Below, in pieces: positions 23,621 through 35,100 of a stretch of DNA of 64,000 nucleotides (position 1 is the first letter of the stretch; the number at the start of each line of letters is the position of its first letter). The notes beneath the pieces were generated by a model that was given only the letters and a program-made list of their open reading frames with translations, was not told the DNA's origin and did not search any database. The position numbers and the translations under genes are program-made. This stretch comes from Nematostella vectensis. Its lineage: Eukaryota > Cnidaria > Anthozoa > Actiniaria > Edwardsiidae. The stretch lies in NCBI RefSeq assembly GCF_932526225.1, contig NC_064040.1, positions 7,041,181 through 7,105,180 of the forward strand, in the 5' to 3' direction.

Positions 23621-24217
23621 TAATTCTGTCGGCGGGAAAAGTGAGCATCGATACGATGGACATGAAGCCGGGAGATGTGAGCTTGGAAGGCCTTGGTGTT
23701 GAAGAAATTGAAGAAAAGGAAAACGAATTTTTTTATGAGATGAATTGTAACTGAACATGGAAATCATAACCAATAGAATATATATATTTTTTATAATTTA
23801 TGTTCCCACCGAGCGATTTATCATTTTCTTGTTGTCTGAAACTAAGTTATACAGTCAAAGCTCTTGTTAGCGCCACCACCTTTTTTTTTTCAGGAACTGA
23901 AAAGAAAATGGGAGCCAAAAACTTGAACAATAGGTGTTGGTCGATTGAGGGAGCTTAATTAAAATGGAATCCTAAAGTTATCGTGATAATAACAACGCTG
24001 TTATATTTTGGTTTATTGCTTGATTTTAAAGAGAAAATTTGGCAGAAAACAACTACAAAGAAGGTGAATTTTAACATTTATACCAAAATTTATACAATCA
24101 ATAATAACTGTAACTGAGAACAAAACAAACTTAAAATAACTAACTTATAAATACATGGAATCATGTTCAAAATGTTCGCAAAACGAGGTATTTAACTTTA
24201 CATGAGGGTGAGTTGTT

Positions 24218-24950
24218 TTATAAAATAGCAATTAATTCTACCCAAAGTAGCTTGTTATGCTCGTTTGCATCGACGACTTTCTTTTCGTCAATGAGAACAT
24301 CTTTGGCGGCTACGACGATCGCAGTAAGCTTCTCATTGTTTTGCCACAAAGAAAAGTCCAATAACTTATTTACATGGATAAGACAATCTTTGGAGCTTGC
24401 AATTTCAGGTTGCCTGAGGGGAATGTCAAACTCCGCGACCTCCATCTCATCTTCACCATTATCAAATAACTTCAATAATATCGTCTTCTTTTAGAAGTTC
24501 GGAGATCGAGAGCGCAGATCCTTCCTTCAGGTCGGCGATGTGATATCAACTGGTGCTTTGTAAGCATCAACCTGTTCGTCAAGATCAAGGCCCTCTCCCC
24601 GGAAGAGTCCGAGATCCTAGCTAAGAGCTCGTTCATCTCTAACATCTCCTCGCCAGCAAAGGGATCGTCTTCGAAATCCATTGTTTCATTACGTTCGGGA
24701 TACATACTGACGTGCTTTAAACACCTTGTTATGATGTCGGGCTCCAGGTCGTCCCATGCATTCGCCATCCACCTGATAGCCATTAGAAGATGGACGCCCT
24801 TGACAATTTCACTGGCGGAATTCTTATTATTCATCTCGCCGGCGACATGCCTCAAAAGCTTACGCCTGTAGCGCACCTTCCACGATTTAATAATTCCAGC
24901 GTCTAACGGCTGGGTCCGTGATTTTTAGTATTGCACTGCTCTGATTTCCT
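24218..24950 (-). pseudogene. pogo/Tigger-type transposase C-terminal remnant
   Basis: On the - strand, starting near 24925, the frame reads TQPLDAGIIKSWKVRYRRKL and continues with SASEIVKGVHLLMAIRW and the context DIITRCLKHVSMYP. This is the conserved end of the DDE_1 transposase domain of pogo/Tigger and jerky-like proteins (TQPLD, W-K, C-F/L-K motifs). An acidic C-terminal extension follows (MDFEDDPFAGEEMLEMNELL), then a second frame (24475-24218) that may be the shifted end. The upstream catalytic Asp residues are not present. The segment upstream (24950-25020, - strand) is out of frame. Confidence 0.82.
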
Positions 24951-24959
24951 TTGTCAAAG

Positions 24960-26720
24960 AACTCCGCAAGGGTTAGCCTCAGCATACCCTTCGGGGATGG
25001 TCTAGAATGGCCATAGAGGCTATACCAAGTGGGAACAATTCTGTTGTAGGGTTTTCCCATATAATCATTGTAGTTAGACGTAGTTAGAAGCGATTGGGGT
25101 TTAGCGAAATGTTGTTATTATAACGGTTAGCGAATTTAAATGTATGCGCGTAATCAAAAATACACTTTCTTCGGTAAAGTTCACTAATCTTGTAAGCCGT
25201 GCGAATATCGCTTGTTTAATAGTTATAACAAAACAAATTTTGTTGTAAGCTTTCCTTATTTCAAATCATTGTAGCTGTTTTGATATAAACAAAATGTTGA
25301 TGTTACAAAATTACCCAATTATAAATTGAGTCAACACGAAAACTGTTTATACCGGCGATCGGTGCTATCATATCATCAAAACAAACCCATGTTTGATGAC
25401 TAATTTGTATTGGTTTTGGCGATGGAAAATCCTTTTCTCATTTCACTTCACTAAATGTAAGTTCAATTCCGTTTTATACATGGATATATCTGTCTATGGT
25501 TGTGATTTAGAAAACATTCATGCTTATCGCTTACCGGATCTTTAGATGACCAAAAATACAACCATATGGCATTATTATGGTATTAACCATTATAAACAGC
25601 ACATTGCGCTTATTCACGTTATTATTTTTGCTTTCACATGAACTTTCAACCAACAACTACTTAAGTAATCAAAAAGTAAGTTTTTACAAGCTTATTGTTA
25701 TTCCTTCTTATTCCAGGCTTCTTAACGAAGTCTATCTCCTTGTTATCATCGTCTTGTTATCAAAGAGTAAGTACAATTCCGTTTTATCCATGAATATATC
25801 TATCATAGTTAACGATTGAGTTGCCGTTCATCGCCATGTAGCCCTGGAATGCCCCTCGAGAGCAGATTCACCGTGAATACAAGACAAGGAGAGGAGCACA
25901 ACAATGATTTCATGGCGTGCCATAATGTGTTGTTATGGACAGCGATCACAAACAATCTGAGTTTACAATCAGGGGGCTGCGAGTGGGGGGTTAATCGGCC
26001 GTATTCCCACGCCATGGATTTTTAGATTTCCCGGCGAATTTCTTGCAAAACTTTGCATAAATGTTTGACAAACGAAAAGTTATATTTTCTATATTGCGGT
26101 CGCACATCTTAAATAAAATAATTCCATTAACAGATACCTCAACTTTCCTTGCAAGCAGGGGTTGTAAGTTTTCTGTTTACATCTGCTTTTTTTATATTAT
26201 GTTTCTGTTTTGTTTTTAAAAAAACAATGAACATGTAAAAAAAACAATTGAATGTGTCCGACCCGGCTAGCAGGGAACCTTACATAACGTTATCTGTGTA
26301 CTACAGGCGGCGCGGGATTCCTTGTGTTATCGTATTCCTTACGAGCATTTCAATAAATAAAAATTCTGTTCTTGGTGTGTCATCACATCGAAAAAGAAAG
26401 AACCTGTGCTATTATTTGGCATAAGAGTAGATGCCAACACCTTGGTTGGATGCATATCTGCAAGACCATTTATCCCTTAGACTGATGCCTGAGTATCTTC
26501 ATCTTGTTGTGTTTATTTTGAATTTATGAATTTTTTGGGTTGTGGGTACTTCCCAAAGCCGGTACAGGCCGGTTCAGGGGTCAATGTGTTAAAAAGGTAA
26601 TAACAAAAAAAGAAAAAGAGAAATTTTGGTACATTATATAAGGGCATCTGTTGGGAGTCAGTGACGCTCCTCTGTAGTCTCATTGGTGTGCTGCATAACA
26701 AGAAAATACCCTCACTCACT
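24960..26720. other. No gene; contains short direct repeats
   Basis: A+T-rich. A 40-bp-class direct repeat containing TTCAATTCCGTTTTAT / TACAATTCCGTTTTAT occurs at about 25450-25495 and 25768-25812. The interval 25815-26030 is G+C-richer, with CATGGCGTG and CACGCCATGG words, perhaps a small element. No exon or RNA gene is supported. Confidence 0.4.
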
Positions 26721-26724
26721 CTCA

Positions 26725-26822
26725 ATCTTAGAATTTAAACAGTTTTTTATGACTGAGCAAAAGAAGTCTTGCCCAAGATCATTCCCCGTGTGAAATCCTG
26801 ACCATTGCAAAGTAGTGATTTA
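26725..26822 (+). repeat. Direct repeat copy A flanking transposase-like fragment
   Basis: About 95 bases from CTTAGAATTTAA to CCATTGCAAAG, including GTCTTGCCCAAGATCATT. A second diverged copy lies at about 27372-27465. The two copies bracket the coding remnant at 26.86-27.30 kb in the same orientation. Confidence 0.85.
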
Positions 26823-26857
26823 AGTAAAATAACTGCACTTTTTATTTGTTTCTAAGG

Positions 26858-27300
26858 GAAACTTCTACCTGACAAGATTGAGGCTATTGTCCTTGGAGGG
26901 ACCATGACGGTCATGTTTAGAAGTGATAGATGCGAAAACAGAAGCATAAGATTTAATGACTCAGCGAACGTTGAAGCATCCAGAAGAACTGTTATCAGCT
27001 TAGCCATGACGGGCCTTTATTATTTCGGGCCATGGATTTGCACATTTCAATAAAACATTGAACCAGTGTCTAGGGATAGAAACTGTCTCCAAAGCAAGAT
27101 ATCATGAAGTTATCAAACTGATTGACCCGGCAATTGAAGAAATATTGAATGAAATGGGTTACAAGGAAAAGGAGAATATGAAGCAAGAGAATGAGAACGA
27201 ACTGGGAAGCTGGCAGAAGGCTGTTGTGACATCAGACGGTGTGTGGCACACACGTAAGGTTGGAAGTTTTATTATAAAGAACAATATTACTAGTGCATGA
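26858..27300 (+). pseudogene. Transposase-like fragment of uncertain family
   Basis: Two overlapping frames joined by a frameshift near 27050. The second (27058-27300) reads YHEVIKLIDPAIEEILNEMG, then LGSWQKAVVTSDGVWHTRK followed by GSFIIKNNITSA. The block W-x-x-A-V-V-T-S-D-G-x-W-x-x-R and the following FIIKNxxT pattern recall a DDE-like transposon-encoded protein common in invertebrate genomes, but I cannot name the family with confidence. Truncated at both ends and flanked by the direct repeats listed separately. Confidence 0.55.
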
Positions 27301-27371
27301 GGGGAGTCGTAGACCAAGACAAGGATGATGCATTGTAGAAGGAAACGTCAAAGTCAATGGAAGGTGCGTTG

Positions 27372-27465
27372 CTTAGAATTTAACCCGTTTTTGTATGTCT
27401 GAGCAAAAGGGGTCTTGCCCAAGATCATTTCCCTTGTGAAATCATGACCATTGCAAAGCACTGAG
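27372..27465 (+). repeat. Direct repeat copy B flanking transposase-like fragment
   Basis: Same sequence family as 26725-26822 with scattered substitutions and the same order of words (CTTAGAATTTAA, GTCTTGCCCAAGATCATT, CCATTGCAAAG). Confidence 0.85.
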
Positions 27466-29131
27466 GAGCGAGCAGTAGCATAAAAAAAGCTCATGTAAGA
27501 ACAGCTTCATCCCAAAGAACACGACAAGTAGGAAAATAACAGCTTCATCCCAAAGGACACGACAAGTAGCAAAATAATAGGCAAGAACATTTGGATTAAT
27601 TGAGGAAACCAGGGAAGAAAACCCTTTGGTTAGCCAGGCCAGTGCAAAGCAAGAAAGGTTATTACTGCATGACTACCGCCAAGAAAAGAGCTCCTTATAA
27701 CGAGATATACAATTATTATTCATGAATAATTAGAATGGTGACACACCAGGTGTCAACACGGAGGGCAACGTCTAGCTTCTTAATTTCAAATAAGATCTCT
27801 TCTTTATCTATTTTTATTATTGATTTTTTTTTTGCTAAGCTATGTATATTTTGATGACTATTTTTTGTTATAATATTAGCAAAATATTTGTTTAATTACT
27901 GTAAATCCAATAATATTGATTAAGATGAAGTTTCTTAATAGAAATCCATTAATATTATTATATACTACTCTTTAATACTTAGAAAATAAAACAATTAGAT
28001 CATTCTCAGGTGCAAGCATAAGGGAATGCAGGACAAAAAATCCCGAACCAACAAGGAACCAACAAACATCAGCTGCTCAAGGAAATTGAAAAGCATTGAA
28101 GCAAAGATGGTATGTGATCAATCCATAAAAACAATAAAGTGTAATTGTAAACACAAGGAGACAAATGGATGACACAACAATTCTACCTTTATCTCAGTAA
28201 AGTATGGCATACTTTCTAAACTTAGTTGCTTTTCATTTGAGGCACATTATCATTTACAGTAGTGCTACAGTACCATACAAGGAAGATCTTCAAGAAAGTC
28301 AACTTTTTAATAACTTTTTTTTACCAGAAAAGATACAAGACCTCATTTATATGTGAAAAATTACATATAGTGATGCTGTCTTGTTTTTATATGTATTTAT
28401 GTATACATTTTGTTTAATCAGTGAAGGACGAATCAAAAGGAAGAATTATCTTCCTTTTAACAGACAATAAAACATTTTAGTGACTCTTGAGGTCAGTAAC
28501 AATAAAATATAATCAAAGCATAATCAAACTTTTCCCCAGATTAATAAATTTTGAGAGGCTGTTTCCATTTTGTGTTTCTTTTGCGTTGGTTGAAAACAAC
28601 AACTTCCACCCAACACATACCCACTATACCAATGTTATTTATCTGCAGGCCATCAAGTCAAGCAACCCCCAAGATGCCAAAGTCAAGTTAGTGTTAGAAG
28701 AAATTAGCTAGGTGACTACAGAGGATGTAATGCAACTACCTTCCCCCAACAGACACCTAAAATTAGATGCACTGGTTTAGGTTTTTGCCGGGCATTTCAA
28801 TTTTCATAGTCTTTCACAAAATAAAATTTCAAATTTTTTTTAAAGACCCGAGGAAGCCATGGAAGAGAGAATGCTCTAGTGGACGAGATGCCTGCCTCGC
28901 AACTCTTTTCCACATACTTCAAATGAGACAGAGAAGCCAGTAAAATCTTTCAAGGTAAACGACTGGCCATTCTGAAAACGTCAAAAAGGCAACCTCTTAT
29001 TCTACACCAAGGTTGTTGATCCTGTGAATTTCATTTGCTACTCTTTTAACCAAAAATTCAAAAGATGATTTGTTATCAACACAGCACAATCAGCAATCAC
29101 TGGTGTGAAACTAGATTGTAAATGTGCCTAC
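27466..29131. other. Intergenic; short tandem duplication, otherwise nothing recognised
   Basis: A 39-bp tandem duplication (words AACAGCTTCATCCCAAAG and ACACGACAAGTAG) occupies about 27499-27577. The rest is A+T-rich without supported genes. It is the 3' flank of the - strand carbohydrate-binding gene; I did not find an obvious - strand AATAAA close to its stop. Confidence 0.45.
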
Positions 29132-32100
29132 CTAAGTGAACCATATTAGCCTGTCATCTTTCACATGTCCTGTCTTCAATTCAGGGTCCTTTGGGACAAC
29201 AGACGCTTGGAAGTTGTAGTGATTGAGAACATCTACAGATAGTTTCACATGGCAGCCACCACTCACAAGAGAAGAAGGGAGCTCAAGTTGTGTAACATTC
29301 GATGTAAAGTAACCATTGACTGCAAAGAATTTCTAAGGTAAAAAAAAAACATGCCAGAGTGAACACGTAGAGAATGAGTGCATGTGAGTTCTCTAAATGT
29401 TAATGTAGAGACCAGTACAAAATACACAAATATCATTTTGTAGTGACCTTTTATAGTGACCAGATATACCTATTATCGAAAATGGAGAAAATCAACAACT
29501 ATACCTGCCAACCTTGAGAGAAATTTATCTGGGAGATTTGTACCCTGCAGTAACACCCCCAAACCCTTTTTTGAGACAAAGAAAAAAAAAAGAAATACGC
29601 CCCTGAAGGCTTATTACAACTTTTATGCTACTTAAATACCTTTTCTGCATCATAAACCATTATTAATGATGAAAGCACTGGCCAATTTACTGTAGGTAAG
29701 AATTTTGTTGTATTCACAGGATCTGTGCTGAATTGTAAAAATCCCCACCTGATAAATAGAAATCAATAGTATTGTTCAAGCACACCATTATCTACCACAT
29801 GATAAACATTAGTAACCATAAAAATTTGTCACATAAATTAAGTAATATCTGCCAGTCTTTACCTTTCAGGGAGATGCATATTGATAGAATATTGTGGGGA
29901 CCACACCCAATTATCCTCTGGTAACCCTGCAACCTAGAATAATCAACAATCCATTTAGTACACAAAAAAGCAAAGTGAACTCTCAGTAGCATAGAACTGA
30001 GAGGGTTAAGCGTGTTGGGACATTTCTTTGAGGGCCTTTGCTAGGAAAACTTCCAGACGCTATAAATTTGCCAAACATTTTTTAAATGGAATGAATTTAG
30101 TGAGGCATGGCATCACTGTTTATGAACATCAAAATTTTGATGATGTCATCAGGTGATGATGTCATGGATGATGTCACAATCTTAGCTGTTGAAGTATCTG
30201 CAAAAATAAATTTAGCTTTATAACATTATTTATAAGGGTGCCTAAAAAGTGAGGTATGCGTTTTGGACTCCGCTAAAAAATAAAATTTTTGCACAACTTT
30301 CATATATATCTTTTACCTCTCTTATTTAAATAACTTCTTTAATTTTCAAGATGTCAGAAAATCAATATGTAGTTTTGTAGATGGCAACTAGGTGAATATT
30401 CTCTGCCTAAAAAAATCACAACCCATCTGTTCTTCATTATAAAGTGGGAAACACAAACTGGAAGTAGAATCATCTACGCATGAGCAATTGAATTTTGTGA
30501 TAAAGGCTGGTTACTATTGCAAATGTTGTGATATAAATTTGTTATTAAAATATCGACGTTTCTCCGTGAAAAACCATGCTTCCCTATTTTTGTATTATAG
30601 TATTTGCTGTTTATTACTTTTTTCTCTCCAGTTTCAGGCGTTTGTTTTAGAAGCTGAAAATGTTGGGTGTAAATTGCTTTCCCGCCATTTTATTTTCCTG
30701 CCTAAAAGTGTAAAGTTCCCGCCTAACAACCTAATTGCTAAGTAACAAGAAATGTCCCAACACCATTAAAGCTGACCAGAAAAACTGTGATTAGTGGAAA
30801 TATGTAAGGAATATTTGTCTTTACTGATCTCATGCATAATATTCAAAAAGTCAAATATGATGTTTACAGTTTTCATATCATAAATATACATCTTTTTGTA
30901 TAATAAAGTAATTTCTTTTGTGACAATGATCATGATAAGGGGATACTCACCTTTTCATAATGCCCATCAACAACATGCACATGCCATTCTACCCTAAATC
31001 AATGACAAAACTACTAGTTAACAAGACGGTCTTCAATAAATTATTTCATAAACCAGCACAATTATCCAAATTTTGGCGAATTTTGTTAACTTGGACTAAC
31101 CTGCTGAAATTGATTCTCCACTGATCAGCATTTTTGGGTGGAGCTGTCACACCATGGTTATCAACAACAAGGTCTTTGAATGGGAGAGCCAACTCAACCG
31201 TCCAATAGACATCTACGTAACAGTGGCAAAACACACATGAAATTATAATTCCACTGAAAACATTGACAGGTAAAATCAATAGACTTGATATAAATTCTAA
31301 ATACATCTGTCTGGCAAACCTTTTCCAGGGAAGGACTCACCTTTAAACATTTTTAAGACGTCATCACAGAGACCAAACTTTTGAATAATTTTCTCCACCC
31401 CACCCCCACCCATAAGAAAGGGATATGTTCAACATTGATTAAAAAAAAAAACTGACAACAATGCAACATCCTTCTGATCTATGTTAAAAGAAATAATAGA
31501 TTGAAAGCTTTTAAAACTAAAAAGTATTAGTACATAATATTAGTATTTGTACATGTCCAATACGCTGACAAATATACAGTATACATGCCATTGCTCCAAT
31601 CCAGCAGCCTTGATTGTTTCAGATGTCATGCATGAAATTGTTGGTAAATTGGACAATGCCCCCCTGTTTCTCAGATCCTCATCATGATAGTGCTGTTTGA
31701 ACTACCATTTCTCCTTGGAGAGGATTTCAGATTTACCTTTTTTGCTGGGATCATTGACAGGTCCATCTACATATATAGCACTTTTCATAGTCGGCATTTC
31801 CCAGCTACTATTGGCAGTACCTCCATTCAAGTAAGGCTGCAAGAAAAAAATTTAACCCAGAAAATGATGGATCTATTTTTTTTTCTATACCAATATTGTA
31901 TCCAACTTGAGTAGGAAGAAGTGCTGAGTAAGATTTTGGGTAATACCTCCAATTATACAAACCTTATTGAGCTCTAAGTCCCAAGTGGTGTTAATTGCAT
32001 TAATTTCAAACTCTTTATACCTACAAAAGGACAGCATAATTGTTAAAGATTGTTGTTTTTAGCAGCAAATATTAATTATATAAAAATTATCAAATTATCC

Positions 32101-35100
32101 CCTACTCACCAATGAGTACTGCCATCAGGGTTGATGAATACCTTTAAAAAATTGTTGGGTTAGAAATGTTTTGTATACTATTTACAATCATTGATAATAT
32201 AATCCACTGAGAGTATGTATTCAGCTTTTTATTTCAAAATGTAAAAAGCACCCAATTATCCCTTGGGAAGAACACGATTGGGGCCTAGAAGTTTGGTGTC
32301 TGGACTTGATCAGACTGCCAAGGGATAATTAGCATAAATAACACTTTTCACAATCACCAAAATCGTGTGCTATCACAGTGTGCTTTATAAAGGACTAGGT
32401 ACGACCCCATCTGTAAATTCAGAAAATATCCAGCATATTGCTGCACTTCTAAATTCTAAACTGGATTCTTTTCCTTCCCAAAAGGGTTAACAACTACAAT
32501 GGTAACAAACAATTCTCACCTCAAAGTCATTATCTTGAAAAACTGTAAAATAACAACAACTACAAGTTGTTAAACTGTATCAATCAAATTTTGTGTTAAT
32601 CATAAGTTAACATAAGTTAAACAGATTCTCACCTACCAACTGAGTCATGTTTTGTTTGATTTGCCCATACATCAGGTTCCTGTAGGTATGCCCCAATGTA
32701 AAGATATAAGGAGTCCCAGCGCATCTTCACCTTGGTAATGAAACGTGGCCTGGGCCAGTCTTTGCCTTGGATATCTGCAACAAGAAGTTCATGCTATGGG
32801 CTTGTGGTAAGCAAAGACAGTGAAATATTGCATCTCTCCAATAGCATATAAAGCATTAGTTAAAGTGCCTACATACACGCTACCTTACAGTAATGAACGT
32901 AAATAACGGCAAAGACAAATGCTCAGTATTTACACACAGTAGGCATAACCAATCAACCATTTCATAAAATCCAATTCAGTTGTGGAACTATGTTTTCAAT
33001 TGTAATGTGATGGGGTAGAATAACTTGTCATTGTATCTTGAACAACAAAATTGATCAAAATATGTGTTGAAAATTGGACACAAAGTGAAAAACATATTCC
33101 TACTATTAGAAAACGCCTCCTGCTGTATGATTAGGCATACATTCTTCTGTTGTCTGTTGTTTTCCTTATCAACCTTTTCTCAAATGATCTTTAACTCTTA
33201 ACCCTTTCACTATCAAAACGGCCAAAAGCGGCCAAACGGAAGTGTGACGTTTTTTATGGAGCCAAATTGGCCAAAGTGGCCAATTTGCAAACAACTCAAA
33301 ACAATTGTCCCTCTCCTCCCTAGGGAATTCATGCTGCAGGAAACACGTGGACTATTGTTATCCCACCAACTGCGCATAATTTATCATTGTATAAAGTGTG
33401 TGAGCGCTGACCGAAAACTTATCAGTCACCCCTGTACTGCAAACATGGCGGAATCTTTAGCGATCGATGCGAGCGATTTTTGGTGTTAATCCTGACGAGA
33501 ATGATGATGTAAACAATTCTAAAAATGAGTTTCAGGGTTTTGAACTTTCTTCTGAGGAAGAAAGCAGTTCTTCTGAGGAAGAAAGCAAAGACGAGAGCGA
33601 TGAAGATAGTGTTGAAAATTGGTTGGAGCAACTCACGCATTTCGACCTCGAGGACTTCACCGGGCAACAACGGTTGAGAAAACAGTATCAGAAGATGCAA
33701 AAGCTGATGTTTTCGGATGAACTTATTGGTTTAATTTCTGACGAAACTAACCAATATGCACAATTTATTATCGGGCAGAAGGCCGATAGAGAGGCACGGC
33801 TGGCGAAGTGGAAGGACGTCACTTCCCACGAACTCTGCATCTTCCTTGGGGTAGTGCTTGTGATGGGGATTAATTCCTTGCCACAGCAAGCCCTTTATTA
33901 GTCTCAAAACCCCCTATTTGGAAACCTTGGGATTCAGGATGTGATTCCCAAGACAAAGTTTGAAGAGATCGCCCAATTCCTGCACTTCAGCGATCCGAAC
34001 AACGAGCCACAACATGGGGAAGCCGATTACGACCGTCTCTTTAAAGTTCGCCCGGTACTGAGCGATGTCCAGCAAGCTTACGAGCCCTCAAAGGACAAAT
34101 CAGTCGATGAGGGAATGATTGCCTTCAAGACTTGGCTTTCGCCAATATATTCCAGCAAAGCCGACGAAATACGGCATAAAAGTGTGGATGGCGGCCGACG
34201 CGAACAACGGCTATGTGTGCAACTACAAAGTTTACCTTGGGCAAGAAAACAGACAGAGTGTCCATGGACTCTGCTATGATGTGGTTATTATATGTTCTAT
34301 TTATATTTTGTGTCTAAGATAAACAATAATCATGTAAATGATGCAAAATTTGAGATCATTGGTAGAGAAGATGGCGCGAAATTTGAATTTTTGTATGAAA
34401 TTGTAAATTCAAATCATTATAGCTCTAAGCAATAGTGGCAAAAACGCCACAATATTTCGGTTCATTAAAAACTTCGTTATCTGCACTACTTGTTTCTGTG
34501 CTTTATTCTTTACAATCTGCCTCCAAAACCTACTGAGCATGCATGTTTTGTTTTGGTGTGTAAATTGGGGAATGCTAATTAGGCTCCAGGAACAGCAGGA
34601 TGTGACACACATTGGGCTTCAGTAGTGAAAGGGTTAAAATATTTTGAATGAAAGCCTTGGCTTTTGAGTGATTAAGCTATGTCTGATGAGCCCTCCATAT
34701 CAGAAGCCCTATAATAACGTTGGCTAAGTTCTGTAGTGAAAATTCCTGCTTGGTTATAGTTTTAAAGCGGTTTCACAGGGCAGTTTACAACAACAACTTT
34801 TCACACAATGCTGTATTTGCCCAGTTGTGAGTTCTAGACTTGGATTAAAAAACGCAATGCATGATGATGAATATTTAGAAAGTTGTCCCTTGTGGCAATG
34901 AACGCCATCAAATTTTGATGCAACACCATCCCAGAGTACCGCTCACTTCTCAAATGCGAGCGAGCCCATGTAAAAAAAATGGCGGCTGTGCAGCAAGATG
35001 TCAGGCCCAAGGATTTGGTGTTAGCAGATGTGCTGACAGAGCAAAACAAACTTGTCCACTCAACTCTACTTGCTAGCCCAGGTCGCCGGTTCCCCAGGGT

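Noticed and set aside
24213-24494. + strand 93-codon frame
   Set aside because: It is opposite the pogo/Tigger transposase tail and has no motif of its own.
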